Origin: Streptomyces sp. 2131.1
GTDB taxonomy: Bacteria > Actinomycetota > Actinomycetes > Streptomycetales > Streptomycetaceae
Length of the DNA stretch: 64,000 nucleotides
NCBI RefSeq assembly: GCF_900105515.1
Contig: NZ_FNSY01000001.1
Location: 3,286,001 to 3,350,000 of the forward strand
Reading direction: 5' to 3'
The notes below the pieces were generated by a model. It had not been told where the DNA came from. It did not search any database and saw only the letters and a list, made by a program, of their open reading frames with translations. Each line of letters begins with the position of its first letter. The first letter of the stretch is position 1. The position numbers and the translations under genes were made by a program. This document shows positions 8,413 to 19,802 of this stretch, piece by piece.

Positions 8413-9486
8413 TCAGCGTGCGTACGAACCCACCAGCTCGGCGCCCGTCGCGTGGTCGCCGCGGGCGGTGATCTCGCCGGCGACCCAGGAGTCGACGCCC
8501 CGGTCGGCCAGCGTGGTCAGGGCCGCGTCCACCGACTCCGCGGGGACGATCGCGATCATGCCGACGCCCATGTTGAGCGTCTTCTCCAGCTCCAGCTGCT
8601 CGACCTGGCCCGCCTTGCCGACGAGGTCGAACACCGCGCCCGGCGTCCACGTGGAGCGGTCCACCGTCGCGTGCAGGGTGTCGGGGATGACCCGGGCCAG
8701 GTTGTTGGCCAGGCCGCCGCCGGTGACGTGGCTGAAGCCGTGCACCTCGGTCGTACGGGTGAGCGCGAGGCAGTCCAGCGAGTAGATCCGGGTCGGCTCC
8801 AGGAGCTCCTCGCCCAGGGTCCGGCCGAACTCCTCGACCTGGCGGTCCAGCGTCCAGTCGGCCCGGTCGAAGACCACGTGGCGGACGAGCGAGTACCCGT
8901 TCGAGTGAAGCCCGGAGGACGCCATGGCGATCACGGCGTCGCCCTCGCGGATGCGGTCGGGGCCCAGCAGGCGGTCGGCCTCCACGACGCCCGTGCCCGC
9001 GCCTGCCACGTCGAAGTCGTCCGCGCCCAGCAGGCCCGGGTGCTCGGCCGTCTCGCCGCCGACCAGGGCGCAGCCGGCCAGCACACAGCCCTCGGCGATG
9101 CCCTTGACGATGGCCGCGACACGCTCGGGGTGCACCTTGCCGACGCAGATGTAGTCGGTCATGAACAGCGGCTCGGCGCCGCAGACGACGAGGTCGTCGA
9201 CGACCATGCCGACGAGGTCGTGACCGATGGTGTCGTACACGCCCATCTGGCGGGCGAGGTCGACCTTGGTGCCGACGCCGTCCGTGGCGGAGGCCAGGAG
9301 CGGACGCTCGTAGCGCTTGAGTGCCGAGGCGTCGAAGAGGCCGGCGAATCCGCCGAGGCCGCCAAGGCCTGCGACCTCGGGGCGCTGCGTCTTCTTCACC
9401 CACTCCTTCATCAGCTCGACGGCGCGGTCGCCGGCCTCGATGTCGACGCCCGCTGCCGCGTAGGAAGCACCTGTTGTCTCAGACAT
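8413..9486 (-). CDS. purM: phosphoribosylformylglycinamidine cyclo-ligase (AIR synthetase)
   Basis: A 357-residue enzyme converting FGAM to AIR with ATP, the fifth step of purine synthesis. It starts MSETTGASYAAAGVDIEAG, the family N-terminal signature being SYAAAGVDIEAGD. It continues with the FAGLFD segment, the ATP-binding DGVGTK segment and MVVDDLVVCGAEPLFMTDY. Length agrees with bacterial PurM (about 345-355). It lies 60 bases downstream of purF on the same strand and is presumably cotranscribed. Confidence 0.97.
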   Translation of the reverse strand: MSETTGASYAAAGVDIEAGDRAVELMKEWVKKTQRPEVAGLGGLGGFAGLFDASALKRYERPLLASATDGVGTKVDLARQMGVYDTIGHDLVGMVVDDLVVCGAEPLFMTDYICVGKVHPERVAAIVKGIAEGCVLAGCALVGGETAEHPGLLGADDFDVAGAGTGVVEADRLLGPDRIREGDAVIAMASSGLHSNGYSLVRHVVFDRADWTLDRQVEEFGRTLGEELLEPTRIYSLDCLALTRTTEVHGFSHVTGGGLANNLARVIPDTLHATVDRSTWTPGAVFDLVGKAGQVEQLELEKTLNMGVGMIAIVPAESVDAALTTLADRGVDSWVAGEITARGDHATGAELVGSYAR

Positions 9487-9546
9487 TGCCTGGGATCTTT
9501 CGTGTGGAAATACGGGGCTGGGGGAAGGGCTGCCGGACGGTCCGGG

Positions 9547-11073
9547 TCACGGACGCCGCAGCGCGTCGGCCGCCGCGGTCGCCGCGGGGCCTGCCGCCAG
9601 CTCGGTCTCCAGCAGCTGCTTGCCGAGCAGCTCCGGGTCCGGGAGCTCCATCGGGTACTCGCCGTCGAAGCAGGCGCGGCACAGGTTCGGCTTGTCGATG
9701 GTCGTCGCCTCGATCATCGAGTCGATCGAGATGTACGCGAGCGAGTCGGCGCCCATCGACGTGCCGATCTCCTCGACGGACATGCCGTTGGCGATCAGCT
9801 CGGCGCGGGTCGCGAAGTCGATGCCGAAGAAGCAGGGCCACTTCACCGGCGGGGACGAGATCCGGATGTGGATCTCGGCGGCACCGGCCTCGCGGAGCAT
9901 CCGGACCAGTGCGCGCTGGGTGTTGCCGCGGACGATCGAGTCGTCGACGACCACCAGGCGCTTGCCCTTGATGACTTCCTTGAGCGGGTTGAGCTTGAGG
10001 CGGATGCCCAGCTGGCGGATCGTCTGGGACGGCTGGATGAAGGTCCGGCCGACGTAGGCGTTCTTCACCAGGCCGGCGCCGAACGGAATCCCGCTGGCCT
10101 CCGCGTAACCGATGGCGGCCGGGGTGCCGGACTCCGGGGTCGCTATGACCAGATCCGCCTCGACGGGCGCTTCCGCGGCCAGCTTCCGGCCCATCTCCAC
10201 ACGGGAGAGGTAGACGTTGCGGCCCGCGATGTCGGTGTCGGGGCGCGCCAGGTAGACGTACTCGAAGACGCAGCCCTTGGGCTTCGCTTTCGCGAATCGA
10301 GAGGTACGCAGACCGTTCTCGTCGATGGCGACCATCTCGCCCGGCTCGATCTCGCGGACGTAGCTGGCGCCGCAGATGTCGAGGGCGGCGGACTCCGACG
10401 CGACGACCCAGCCGCGCTCCAGGCGGCCGAGGACCAGCGGGCGGATGCCCTGCGGGTCGCGGGCGGCGTAGAGCGTGTGCTCGTCCATGAAGACCAGGGA
10501 GAAGGCGCCCCGCACCTCGGGAAGCACCTTGGCGGCGGCCTCCTCGATGGTGAGCGGCTTGCCGTCCTCGTCGGTCTGGCCGGCGAGCAGCGCGGTCACC
10601 AGGTCGGTGTCGTTGGTCGCGGCGACCTGGGTGGCACGGCCGTCCTTGCGCGGAAGGTCGGCGACCATCTCAGCGAGCTGGGCCGTGTTGACCAGGTTCC
10701 CGTTGTGACCGAGGGCGATCGAGCCGTGCGCGGTCGCACGGAACGTCGGCTGCGCGTTCTCCCACACCGAGGCACCGGTGGTGGAGTAGCGGGCATGACC
10801 GACCGCGATATGGCCCTGGAGCGATCCCAGGGAGGTTTCGTCGAAGACCTGCGAGACCAGTCCCATGTCCTTGAAGACCAGGATCTGGGACCCGTTGCTC
10901 ACTGCGATGCCCGCGGACTCCTGTCCACGGTGCTGCAGGGCATACAGTCCGAAATAGGTGAGCTTGGCGACCTCTTCGCCCGGAGCCCAGACACCGAAGA
11001 CGCCGCAAGCGTCCTGGGGGCCCTTCTCTCCGGGGAGCAGGTCGTGGTTGAGTCGTCCATCACCACGAGGCAC
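9547..11073 (-). CDS. purF: amidophosphoribosyltransferase
   Basis: First committed enzyme of purine synthesis: PRPP plus glutamine gives phosphoribosylamine. It is 508 residues from the GTG at 11073. The N-terminal-nucleophile cysteine is Cys23 in DACGVFGVW, preceded by a short propeptide as in Bacillus-type PurF. The PRPP motif VVVDDSIVRGN is visible, as are cysteines of the probable 4Fe-4S site (PCFFGIDF and LCRACFDG), so it belongs to the iron-sulfur class. Longer in-frame extension to 11181 is unlike the family and rejected. Operon purF-purM. Confidence 0.97.
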   Translation of the reverse strand: MPRGDGRLNHDLLPGEKGPQDACGVFGVWAPGEEVAKLTYFGLYALQHRGQESAGIAVSNGSQILVFKDMGLVSQVFDETSLGSLQGHIAVGHARYSTTGASVWENAQPTFRATAHGSIALGHNGNLVNTAQLAEMVADLPRKDGRATQVAATNDTDLVTALLAGQTDEDGKPLTIEEAAAKVLPEVRGAFSLVFMDEHTLYAARDPQGIRPLVLGRLERGWVVASESAALDICGASYVREIEPGEMVAIDENGLRTSRFAKAKPKGCVFEYVYLARPDTDIAGRNVYLSRVEMGRKLAAEAPVEADLVIATPESGTPAAIGYAEASGIPFGAGLVKNAYVGRTFIQPSQTIRQLGIRLKLNPLKEVIKGKRLVVVDDSIVRGNTQRALVRMLREAGAAEIHIRISSPPVKWPCFFGIDFATRAELIANGMSVEEIGTSMGADSLAYISIDSMIEATTIDKPNLCRACFDGEYPMELPDPELLGKQLLETELAAGPAATAAADALRRP

Positions 11074-11442
11074 GCCATCGAGTGTAGGGGAGATCGACCA
11101 CTGGTCCGAATTGGGGATCCCCCGCCGGACCGCTGGTGCGAAGCCCTTCGAGCACGCTCCGGAACCCGCCGATACCGTCACGCACGGTGACCTCGGCTCT
11201 TCCCGGATCTACGCGCGGCAACCGTCACAGGGCAGGCGACGCCCGGACTGCCGACGGGTTACCGGCGGGTTCCGGTCACTGTGCGAGCCGGGTCGCCGGG
11301 CCGGTTCGTGGCACTGTGTGAGGCGGTACGCGGCCCCCGAAGGCAAGGAGCCCGAACGGTCGTTTCGTGGCGAGCCTCACACTTCCGCCGCCCGGTATGC
11401 GCCGTCTCGTCACGTCCCCGGGCGCTCCCGCCGGCCGTCCGG
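11074..11442. other. intergenic region upstream of purF
   Basis: No gene recognised. It holds the purF promoter (minus strand) and the 3' region of the META lipoprotein gene. A dyad GTCAC-N5-GTGAC is at 11177-11191. A 9-bp inverted repeat GTGTGAGGC (11317-11325) / GCCTCACAC (11375-11383) is separated by 49 bases and could form a long terminator-like structure. No purine riboswitch core was found. Confidence 0.35.
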
Positions 11443-12309
11443 TCAGCCGTTCCGGCCGGCTGCCCGGGCGCCGAGCCCCCGCGCACCGTCCTTCGTGGTG
11501 AGGGTCAGAGTGCGGCCGTCGATGCCGAAGGTCGTCGTGGTCCCGTCGAGGACCGCCCGCACGGCGCGTTCGAGGCGCATCTGCGGGTCCGGGCACAGCT
11601 TGCGGGTGACGGCGAGTGTGCCGAAGGCGATGGCCGGGCCGGACACCTTCGCCGTGCCCCGGAAGGTGTTGCAGCCGAGGGTGCCGTGGACCGTGCCGTC
11701 CCGCCCGAAGGTGATCCGCGCCCGGTTGTCCGTACCGGCGGGCACGGAGGAGGCGGTGGTTCCGGTGGCGAGGGTGGTGACCCGCCAGTCGGTGCCGGCG
11801 AGCGGGACCGGGCGGCGGGCGGTCAGCGCGATGGTCTCGCCCTTCTCCGTGGTCAGGGTGAGGGTCCTCTTCTTCACGGCCGCGGTGAGCCTGCCCCTGA
11901 AGGCGCCGGCCAGCAGGGTCTCGAAGCGCTGCACGTCCGGCGGACAGCCCATCTCGGTGGTCAGCTCCGGGTCGACGGTGACGGTGTGCCCGTCGACCCG
12001 GGCGCGCGCGGTGAACCGGTTGCAGCCGTACCGGCCGCTCGCCCACCCCCTCGCGTCGATCTCGACATACGCGCCCTCGGGGGCGTCCGTCCGTTTCCCG
12101 TCGACCGTCACCGCGTCGACGCTCCAGCGCACACCGGTCAGGTCGGCCGCGGGCTGTACGGAGCCGCTGTCACCGGCGGGTGCGGGCCGGGAGCCCGCGC
12201 CGGGTTCGCCGGCCTTCTCCGTACCGCAGGCGGTGAGGGCGAACAGGGCGGCCAGCAGGCCGACGGCCAGACGGTTGCGCTGCGCGGGTGCCGCGATGGG
12301 GAGCTGCAT
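11443..12309 (-). CDS. META-domain lipoprotein (HslJ-like, two META repeats)
   Basis: A 288-residue lipoprotein. A basic n-region and hydrophobic core (LAVGLLAALFALTAC) end in lipobox LTAC, so the mature protein begins at that cysteine and is membrane-anchored outside the cell. Two META-type beta domains follow, each with the family pattern: DLTGVRWSVDAV... GRYGCNRF... and PLAGTDWRVTTL... GTLGCNTFRG. Each ends with a hydrophobic beta strand of the LTLTT type. The META family includes HslJ, linked to novobiocin resistance and stress; function here is unknown. The start at 12309 gives a complete signal peptide, though its ribosome binding site is weak. Confidence 0.82.
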   Translation of the reverse strand: MQLPIAAPAQRNRLAVGLLAALFALTACGTEKAGEPGAGSRPAPAGDSGSVQPAADLTGVRWSVDAVTVDGKRTDAPEGAYVEIDARGWASGRYGCNRFTARARVDGHTVTVDPELTTEMGCPPDVQRFETLLAGAFRGRLTAAVKKRTLTLTTEKGETIALTARRPVPLAGTDWRVTTLATGTTASSVPAGTDNRARITFGRDGTVHGTLGCNTFRGTAKVSGPAIAFGTLAVTRKLCPDPQMRLERAVRAVLDGTTTTFGIDGRTLTLTTKDGARGLGARAAGRNG

Positions 12310-12368
12310 GGGGGTGAGACGGTCGGCACGGGCGATCCGGTTCCCGCGCGCGGGCCGACCGGGGCGGC

Positions 12369-13169
12369 TCAGCCCATCAGGGGCAGCAGCTCCGACAGGT
12401 CCGCCCGCTCGCCGCTCGCCGCGACCTTCGCCGCGTCGACCTCGCGCGCCCACCCCGTACGCCCGGTCGCCAGCCGTATCCAGGTCAGCGGATCGGTCTC
12501 GACGACGTTGGGCGGGGTGCCCCGGGTGTGGCGCGGGCCCTGGACGCACTGGACCACGGCGAACGGCGGCACCCGGACCTCGACCGAGCCGCCGGGCGCC
12601 TTCTCGGCCAGGGCGTCGGCGAGCAGCCGGCTGCACGCGGCGAGCGCCTGCCGGTCGTACGGGACGGAGAGCCCGGTCGCCGCGTTGAGGTCGTAGGTGT
12701 GGACGATCAGCTCCACGGTCCGGGTGACCAGGAAGTCGCCGAGGCGCATCGCACCGACCCGGGTGGCCAGCAGCCGGTCCTCGGAGGCGCCGGGCACCAG
12801 CGCCTCGAAGCGTGCGGCGACCTCCGCGTACAGCGCGTCCAGGTCGGTGTGGCCGGCGGCCCGCTCGGCGGTGTCGTCCGCGATGCTGGAGGCGCGGGCC
12901 GCCGTGGTGAACGGCCACTCCAGGAGGGTCACCTCGGGTTTGGCGAGAGCCGGTGCGGGAAGCTCCAGCGTCTGGCTGACGTGCGAGAGGGCCATGGTGA
13001 TGTGGGCGGCGAGCTCGCGCACCGTCCACTCCCCCAGCCCGCTCGGCGCGGCGAGCCGCTGCGGGGTCAGCGTGCGTACGGCGTCCCGGACGTGCGCGAA
13101 CTGGGCGAGGACCGCGGTGCGGGTCCTGGCCGGGTCGTAGCGACGGGCGCGCTTCTGCGAGGGCGGCAT
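12369..13169 (-). CDS. maleylpyruvate isomerase-like, mycothiol-dependent/SCP2-type protein
   Basis: A 266-residue protein. The N-terminal DinB-like four-helix domain carries the expected metal-ligand histidines in [13 protein letters not shown] and ELIVHTYDL. The C-terminal about 100 residues form a sterol-carrier-like domain ([15 protein letters not shown]... [15 protein letters not shown]). The family uses mycothiol, the actinobacterial thiol, for isomerisation or conjugation reactions; the substrate here is unknown. The ATG at 13169 ([13 protein letters not shown]) is preferred over 13193. It is on the same strand as the META lipoprotein, 59 bases upstream of it. Confidence 0.8.
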   Translation of the reverse strand: MPPSQKRARRYDPARTRTAVLAQFAHVRDAVRTLTPQRLAAPSGLGEWTVRELAAHITMALSHVSQTLELPAPALAKPEVTLLEWPFTTAARASSIADDTAERAAGHTDLDALYAEVAARFEALVPGASEDRLLATRVGAMRLGDFLVTRTVELIVHTYDLNAATGLSVPYDRQALAACSRLLADALAEKAPGGSVEVRVPPFAVVQCVQGPRHTRGTPPNVVETDPLTWIRLATGRTGWAREVDAAKVAASGERADLSELLPLMG

Positions 13170-13257
13170 GCGGGGGAGCCTACGGCGTGGCACCGACAGG
13201 GCGGGCGTCTCGGACGGGACGCCCCGGCTCGGCAGGTGGAGCGCCCCCGGCCCGGGC

Positions 13258-13324
13258 CCACAGGCGGGGCCCCGGCTCAGGCCACAGGGGGCGCCGGCTC
13301 AGCCCACAGGAGGTTCCGACTCAG
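13258..13324. repeat. three imperfect 21-23 bp tandem repeats
   Basis: Units at 13258-13280, 13282-13302 and 13304-13324 share CCACAGG...CC-G-CTCAG. The third unit crosses the tetR stop codon (13321-13323), so the repeat array overlaps the gene's 3' end. Confidence 0.7.
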
Positions 13325-13959
13325 GCCCGGGTCGCGTAGGCGCCGAGGCCCTTCTCCAGCAGGTCGAAGCCCCGGTGGGCGAGGACGACGGCGTCCGCGG
13401 CGACCGCGGCGGACGGTTCGCCGGCCAGCAGGCGGCGGCGGTTCTCGGTGAGCAGCGCGTTCCGGGTGCCGAGGATCTGGGCGGCGACGATACGCGCGAC
13501 GACCGGCTCCTCGCCCTCCTCGATCAGCGCTTCGGTGAGCTGGTCCTGGGTGCGGACGAAGAAGGAGTGGGCGCGGGTGAGCAGGGCCGGCGTCTCCATG
13601 ATGAGCCGCACGATGCCGAGCGCCAGCGGCTTGTCACCCATCCCCACCGACGGGTCGTGGCGCTCGATGGCCTCGATGAACTGACGGCGTATCGCCGCCA
13701 CCGCCGATTCACCGGGCGCGCGGTCCCGCACGACCTGGGCGGCGTCGCCGACGTGCTCCTCCAGCGGCGCGAAGACCAGGTCCTCCTTGCTGTCGAAGTA
13801 GTTGAAGACGGTCATCTTCGACACATCGGCCGCGTCGGCGATCTCCGCGACGGAGACCTGGTCGAACCCGTGCTCGGAGAAGAGCCTGGTGGCCGTTTCC
13901 AGCAGCCGCCGCCGGGTTTCCATCTTTTTGCGCTCGCGCAGGCCCATCCCCTCGGTCAT
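13321..13959 (-). CDS. TetR/AcrR family repressor
   Basis: A 212-residue regulator. The N-terminal helix-turn-helix is clear: TRRRLLETATRLFSEHGFDQ, then VSVAEIADAADVSKMTVFNYF. The C-terminal ligand domain resembles the TetR_C family of drug-responsive repressors. It is divergent from a 14-TM drug efflux gene with 124 bases between them, so it most likely represses that pump and itself. Confidence 0.9.
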   Translation of the reverse strand: MTEGMGLRERKKMETRRRLLETATRLFSEHGFDQVSVAEIADAADVSKMTVFNYFDSKEDLVFAPLEEHVGDAAQVVRDRAPGESAVAAIRRQFIEAIERHDPSVGMGDKPLALGIVRLIMETPALLTRAHSFFVRTQDQLTEALIEEGEEPVVARIVAAQILGTRNALLTENRRRLLAGEPSAAVAADAVVLAHRGFDLLEKGLGAYATRA

Positions 13960-14083
13960 GACCTCACTGTACCAGGATGAAAATTAATCCCGGACGAAAA
14001 CTTGACTCGGTACATAAATCAAGGGGACAGTGAAGCGACCACAGCGGCGCGCCTCGGCGCCGCTCAGGAGGGGGCTCCCTGTC
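13960..14083. promoter_or_regulatory. divergent tetR/efflux promoter region
   Basis: AT-rich relative to its flanks. It contains TTGACT at 14002-14007 within an inverted repeat CTTGA-N13-TCAAG (14001-14023), a reasonable operator candidate for the TetR protein. GGAGGGGG (14067-14074) is the ribosome binding site of the pump gene. Confidence 0.5.
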
Positions 14084-15652
14084 ATGTCTGGAACGAAGAT
14101 CGCGTCTGAAACGAAGATCGCGCCCGCGCCGGAGCAAACGGCCGCCGCTGAAGGGCCGGCCGGCACCCGCGGCACCACGATCGCCGTGGTGCTCTGCGTC
14201 GTCACGATCCTGCTCGCGGTGCTGGACTCGAACATCGTGTCCTCGGCGACCGTGCCGATCGTCCGGGACCTCGACCCGGTCCACGGCGTCGACCGCATCC
14301 CGTGGCTGATCGCCGCCTACCAGCTCGCTGCCACCGCCGCGCTGCCGCTCTACGGCAAGCTCTGCGACTCGCTCGGCGCGAAGAAGATCTTCATCGGGGC
14401 ACTCGCCACCTTCCTGGCCGGGTCGGCGCTGTGCGGCATGGCCCAGTCCATGGGCGAGCTGATCGCCGCCCGCGCCTTCCAGGGCATCGGCGGCGGCGGG
14501 CTGATGAGCGTCACCATGGTCGTCCTGCGCCAACTCGGCGCGGCGGGCCCGAAGGACGGCGAGGGCGCGAAGACCGAGGACGGCGAGGGCGCGAAGACCA
14601 AGGGCGGCGACAAGAAGGGCAACATCGGCGGGATCATCGCCGGTGCCGGCATGGCCCTCGGTCCCTGGCTGGGCGGCGCCCTCAGCGACCACGCGGGCTG
14701 GCGCTGGATCTTCTACGTCAACCTGCCCGTCGGCATCGCCGTCCTGCTCGCCGCGGCCGTCGTGGTGAAGCTCCCCGCCCACACCACCCGTCACCGCATC
14801 GACTTCCTCGGCGCCGGTCTCGCGGCCGCCTTCTCCACCGCGCTGCTCCTGGTCACCGAGTGGGGCGGCGAGGACTACGCCTGGACCTCCCCCACCATCG
14901 TCGGTCTCGCCGCCGCCGCGGCCGTCGCGCTCGGCCTGTTCCTGTGGCGCCAGGCCACGGCCGCCGAACCGATCCTGCCGCTCTCCCTCTTCGGGATCCG
15001 GACCATGCGGTACGGCTTCGCGATCCAGGGGCTGGTCGGCGTCGCGATGATGGGGTCGATCGTCTACGTGATGATCTACCTCCAGGTCGTCCGCGGGATC
15101 GCCGCGACCTCGGCCGGTCTCTTCCTGGTCCCGATGGCCATCGGCATGACCGTCGTCGGCCTCGTCTCGGGGCGCCTGGTCGCGGCCGGCTGGTCGCAGA
15201 AGACCTTCGTCATCAGCGGCACGGTCTTCGCCTCGGCAGCCCTCGCCCTGCTCACCACGCTCGACACGGACACCGGCCTGTGGACGCTGCGCGGCGCGAT
15301 GCTGCTCATGGGCGTCGGCTTCGGCCAGCTCATCGGCCAGCTGATCGAGCTCGTCCAGGACACGGCCCCGCCGAGCCGGCTGGGCGTCGCCACCACCGGG
15401 GTCCGCTTCTTCCAGACCCTCGGCACCGCGCTCGGTGCCTCCCTCTTCGGAGCCGTACTCAGCAGGGTCTACGCCGCCAAGGGCCCCGGCGGCAGCACCA
15501 GCGACATCGCCCGGCTCACCGGCACGGCCCGCGTTCACGCCCTGGACGCCTTCGCCTCCTCGGCCGACGTGGTCTTCGCCTGCGCCACCGGCGCGATGGT
15601 CCTCGCCCTGATCCTGGCGACTCGGCTCCCGGGCACCCGTACGAGGGCCTGA
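14084..15652 (+). CDS. MFS drug efflux transporter, DHA2 (14-TM) family
   Basis: A 522-residue proton-coupled drug exporter in the cytoplasmic membrane. Family marks are the first helix with LDSNIVSSATVPIV, the GKLCDSLGAKK loop 2-3 motif, and the RAFQGIGGGGLM motif. The ATG at 14084 has AGGAGGGGG upstream. Odd feature: the loop between helices 4 and 5, usually short, is replaced by a charged insert containing a 24-bp tandem duplication (14555-14578 and 14579-14602). Each copy encodes DGEGAKTE/K. It is regulated by the divergent TetR gene, by inference. Confidence 0.92.
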   Translation: MSGTKIASETKIAPAPEQTAAAEGPAGTRGTTIAVVLCVVTILLAVLDSNIVSSATVPIVRDLDPVHGVDRIPWLIAAYQLAATAALPLYGKLCDSLGAKKIFIGALATFLAGSALCGMAQSMGELIAARAFQGIGGGGLMSVTMVVLRQLGAAGPKDGEGAKTEDGEGAKTKGGDKKGNIGGIIAGAGMALGPWLGGALSDHAGWRWIFYVNLPVGIAVLLAAAVVVKLPAHTTRHRIDFLGAGLAAAFSTALLLVTEWGGEDYAWTSPTIVGLAAAAAVALGLFLWRQATAAEPILPLSLFGIRTMRYGFAIQGLVGVAMMGSIVYVMIYLQVVRGIAATSAGLFLVPMAIGMTVVGLVSGRLVAAGWSQKTFVISGTVFASAALALLTTLDTDTGLWTLRGAMLLMGVGFGQLIGQLIELVQDTAPPSRLGVATTGVRFFQTLGTALGASLFGAVLSRVYAAKGPGGSTSDIARLTGTARVHALDAFASSADVVFACATGAMVLALILATRLPGTRTRA

Positions 15653-15720
15653 CCCTTCCCCGTACGAGCAAGGACCGAACCTCCCGCACGAGCCCTGCGC
15701 TTCCCCGTACACGGAACGCG

Positions 15721-15755
15721 AAAACCCCCGACCGGGCGAATCGGTCGGGGGTTTC
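15721..15755. terminator. bidirectional terminator between efflux gene and purL
   Basis: A perfect 13-bp stem AAACCCCCGACCG (15722-15734) / CGGTCGGGGGTTT (15742-15754), 7-base loop, with T runs on both strands. It lies between two convergent units. Confidence 0.9.
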
Positions 15756-15774
15756 GGCGTGAGCCGTCCGGCAA

Positions 15775-18020
<2,246 letters not shown>

Positions 18021-18024
<4 letters not shown>

Positions 18025-18701
18025 GCGTTGACCAGCTTCTTGATGATCGAGGTGAAGAAACCGAGACCGTCGGTGCGACCGGTGCCGATCAGCGGCTCCA
18101 CGGCGTGCTCCGGGTGCGGCATCAGGCCGACGACGTTGCCTGCGGCGTTGGTGATGCCGGCGATGTCGCGCAGCGAGCCGTTGGGGTTGCCGCCCAGGTA
18201 CCGGAAGGCGACCCGGCCCTCGGCCTCCAGCTCGTCGAGCGTGTGCTCGTCGGCGGTGTAGCGGCCGTCCATGTTCTTGAGCGGTACGGAGATCTCCTGG
18301 CCCGCGGAGTAGTCCGAGGTCCAGGCGGTCTCCGCGTTCTCGACGCGCAGGGTCTGGTCGCGGCAGATGAAGTGCAGGTGGTTGTTGCGCAGCATCGCGC
18401 CGGGCAGCAGGTGCGCCTCGGTCAGGATCTGAAAGCCGTTGCAGATGCCGAGGACCGGCATGCCCGCCTTCGCCTGCTCGATCACCGTCTCCATGACCGG
18501 CGAGAACCGGGAGATGGCACCGGCGCGCAGATAGTCGCCGTACGAGAAACCGCCCGCGAGGACGACCGCGTCGACCTGGTGCAGGTCCTTGTCGCGGTGC
18601 CACAGCGATACGGGTTCGGCACCCGCGACGCGTACGGCCCGGAGGGCGTCCTGATCGTCGAGGGTGCCCGGAAAGGTGACGACTCCGATACGAGCGGTCA
18701 C
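18021..18701 (-). CDS. purQ: phosphoribosylformylglycinamidine synthase subunit PurQ
   Basis: The 226-residue glutaminase (class I amidotransferase) subunit of FGAM synthase. The nucleophile is Cys87 in [10 protein letters not shown]; the His-Glu pair is in [10 protein letters not shown] near residues 196-198. The start is GTG overlapping the purS stop (GTGA at 18698-18701). It supplies ammonia to PurL through the PurS-bridged complex. Confidence 0.97.
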
Positions 18702-18958
18702 TTCGACTCCTCGGCGTTCTCCACCTTGACGGTGAAGTCCTCGATCACGGTGTTGGCGAGGAACGTCTCCGCCATCTCGTGAATACGGGCGAGGGCGGCG
18801 TCGTCGACCGGCCCCTCGACCTCCAGCTCGAAACGCTTTCCCTGACGTACGTCCGCGATTCCCTCGTAGCCGAGACGGGGCAGTGCGCGCTGCACCGCCT
18901 GTCCCTGCGGGTCGAGGATCTCGGGCTTGAGCATGACGTCGACTACGACGCGTGCCAC
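18698..18958 (-). CDS. purS: phosphoribosylformylglycinamidine synthase subunit PurS
   Basis: An 86-residue bridging subunit of the PurL-PurQ complex. [20 protein letters not shown] is the family N-terminus; GTG at 18958. First gene of the coupled purS-purQ-purL unit. Confidence 0.96.
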   Translation of the reverse strand: MARVVVDVMLKPEILDPQGQAVQRALPRLGYEGIADVRQGKRFELEVEGPVDDAALARIHEMAETFLANTVIEDFTVKVENAEESK

Positions 18959-19344
18959 TGGCACTCCCGGTGTGGTGGTGTGGTGCGGCTGTTTCTCCGG
19001 AGGGGGTACCCCGGACCCCCGCGGGTCCACTCAGCGTACCTGGCCGGAAATTCTACGCGGGTAGATATCAAACGGGATAGATCACGCCCAGATTTCGGCC
19101 GATCACCGGACGGCAGAAAAGCCGCGAAACAAATGCCTATGAGCCGCGCACTTAGCAGGCGGACACGCGCAGGTAATTGGACGGTCTTCACAATGCGGCA
19201 CCACTCGCTGTACAAATGATTACCGGGGAATGCAGCATTGCCCCGGAGCACCGACAGCAGTCGGCCCGCATCCGCGCTCACAGCCGGAAGGCCGGCATCG
19301 ACGCATGTCAGACGCGTCGATGCCGTAGGAAAGGACCGATATCC
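18959..19344. other. intergenic region between purS and lsr2-like gene
   Basis: 386 bases holding two divergent promoters. The stretch 19045-19230 is clearly richer in A and T than the surroundings, which suits promoter DNA and possibly autoregulation by the AT-binding Lsr2 product. I could not pick out reliable -35/-10 pairs. No gene seen. Confidence 0.4.
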
Positions 19345-19680
19345 GTGGCGCAGCGCGTAGTGGTCACACTCTCCGACGACATCGACGGGGGATCAGCGGC
19401 GGAAACGGTCACCTTCGCCCTGGACGGGAAGTCGTACGAGATCGACCTCAATCCGTCCAACGCAAAGAAACTGCGCAACGCCCTGGCCCCGTACATGGCG
19501 GCCGGCCGTAAGCAGACAAATACCGGCAAGGGCGGCAAGACCCCCGTTCCGTACCGGCACACCTCGCTCGCGCCCGACCCCGCGGCGGTGCGCGCCTGGG
19601 CGCGCTCGCACCGGATGGACGTGCCGGCCCGGGGCCGGATCCCCAAGAGCGTCTACGAGGCGTTCCAGGAAGCGAGTTGA
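19345..19680 (+). CDS. lsrL: Lsr2-family nucleoid-associated protein
   Basis: A 111-residue protein: N-terminal dimerisation domain (VVVTLSDDIDGGSAAETVTFALDGKSYEI) and C-terminal DNA-binding domain ending VPARGRIPKSVYEAFQEA. The minor-groove AT-hook-like RGR core is present. The GTG at 19345 has AGGAAAGGA at 19327-19335. Streptomyces encode two Lsr2 proteins; position next to purSQL fits the second one (LsrL) rather than the main Lsr2. Lsr2 silences AT-rich and foreign DNA, including secondary-metabolite clusters. Confidence 0.88.
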   Translation: MAQRVVVTLSDDIDGGSAAETVTFALDGKSYEIDLNPSNAKKLRNALAPYMAAGRKQTNTGKGGKTPVPYRHTSLAPDPAAVRAWARSHRMDVPARGRIPKSVYEAFQEAS

Positions 19681-19721
19681 CCCGGCGAAAGGTGCCGCGG
19701 AGGACCTGCGGGGGAGCCGAC

Positions 19722-19752
19722 TTGCGCTACACCCCCGCAGGTCGGCTAGAGT
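19722..19752 (+). promoter_or_regulatory. probable promoter of tRNA-Gly(TCC)
   Basis: TTGCGC (19722-19727), 19-base spacer, TAGAGT (19747-19752). A 12-bp hairpin GACCTGCGGGGG/CCCCCGCAGGTC (19703-19743) overlaps it and is probably the lsr2 terminator. Confidence 0.5.
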
Positions 19753-19802
19753 CTGGAGCACGCCGAGGGGCAAGGCCGAAAAGGCCGAACCCCACGCAGC
19801 GT

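Noticed and set aside
8452..11190. Plus-strand open frame of about 912 codons opposite purM and purF
   Set aside because: Antisense shadow of two certain purine genes.
11074..11442. Purine riboswitch upstream of purF
   Set aside because: Conserved loop sequences of the purine aptamer are absent.
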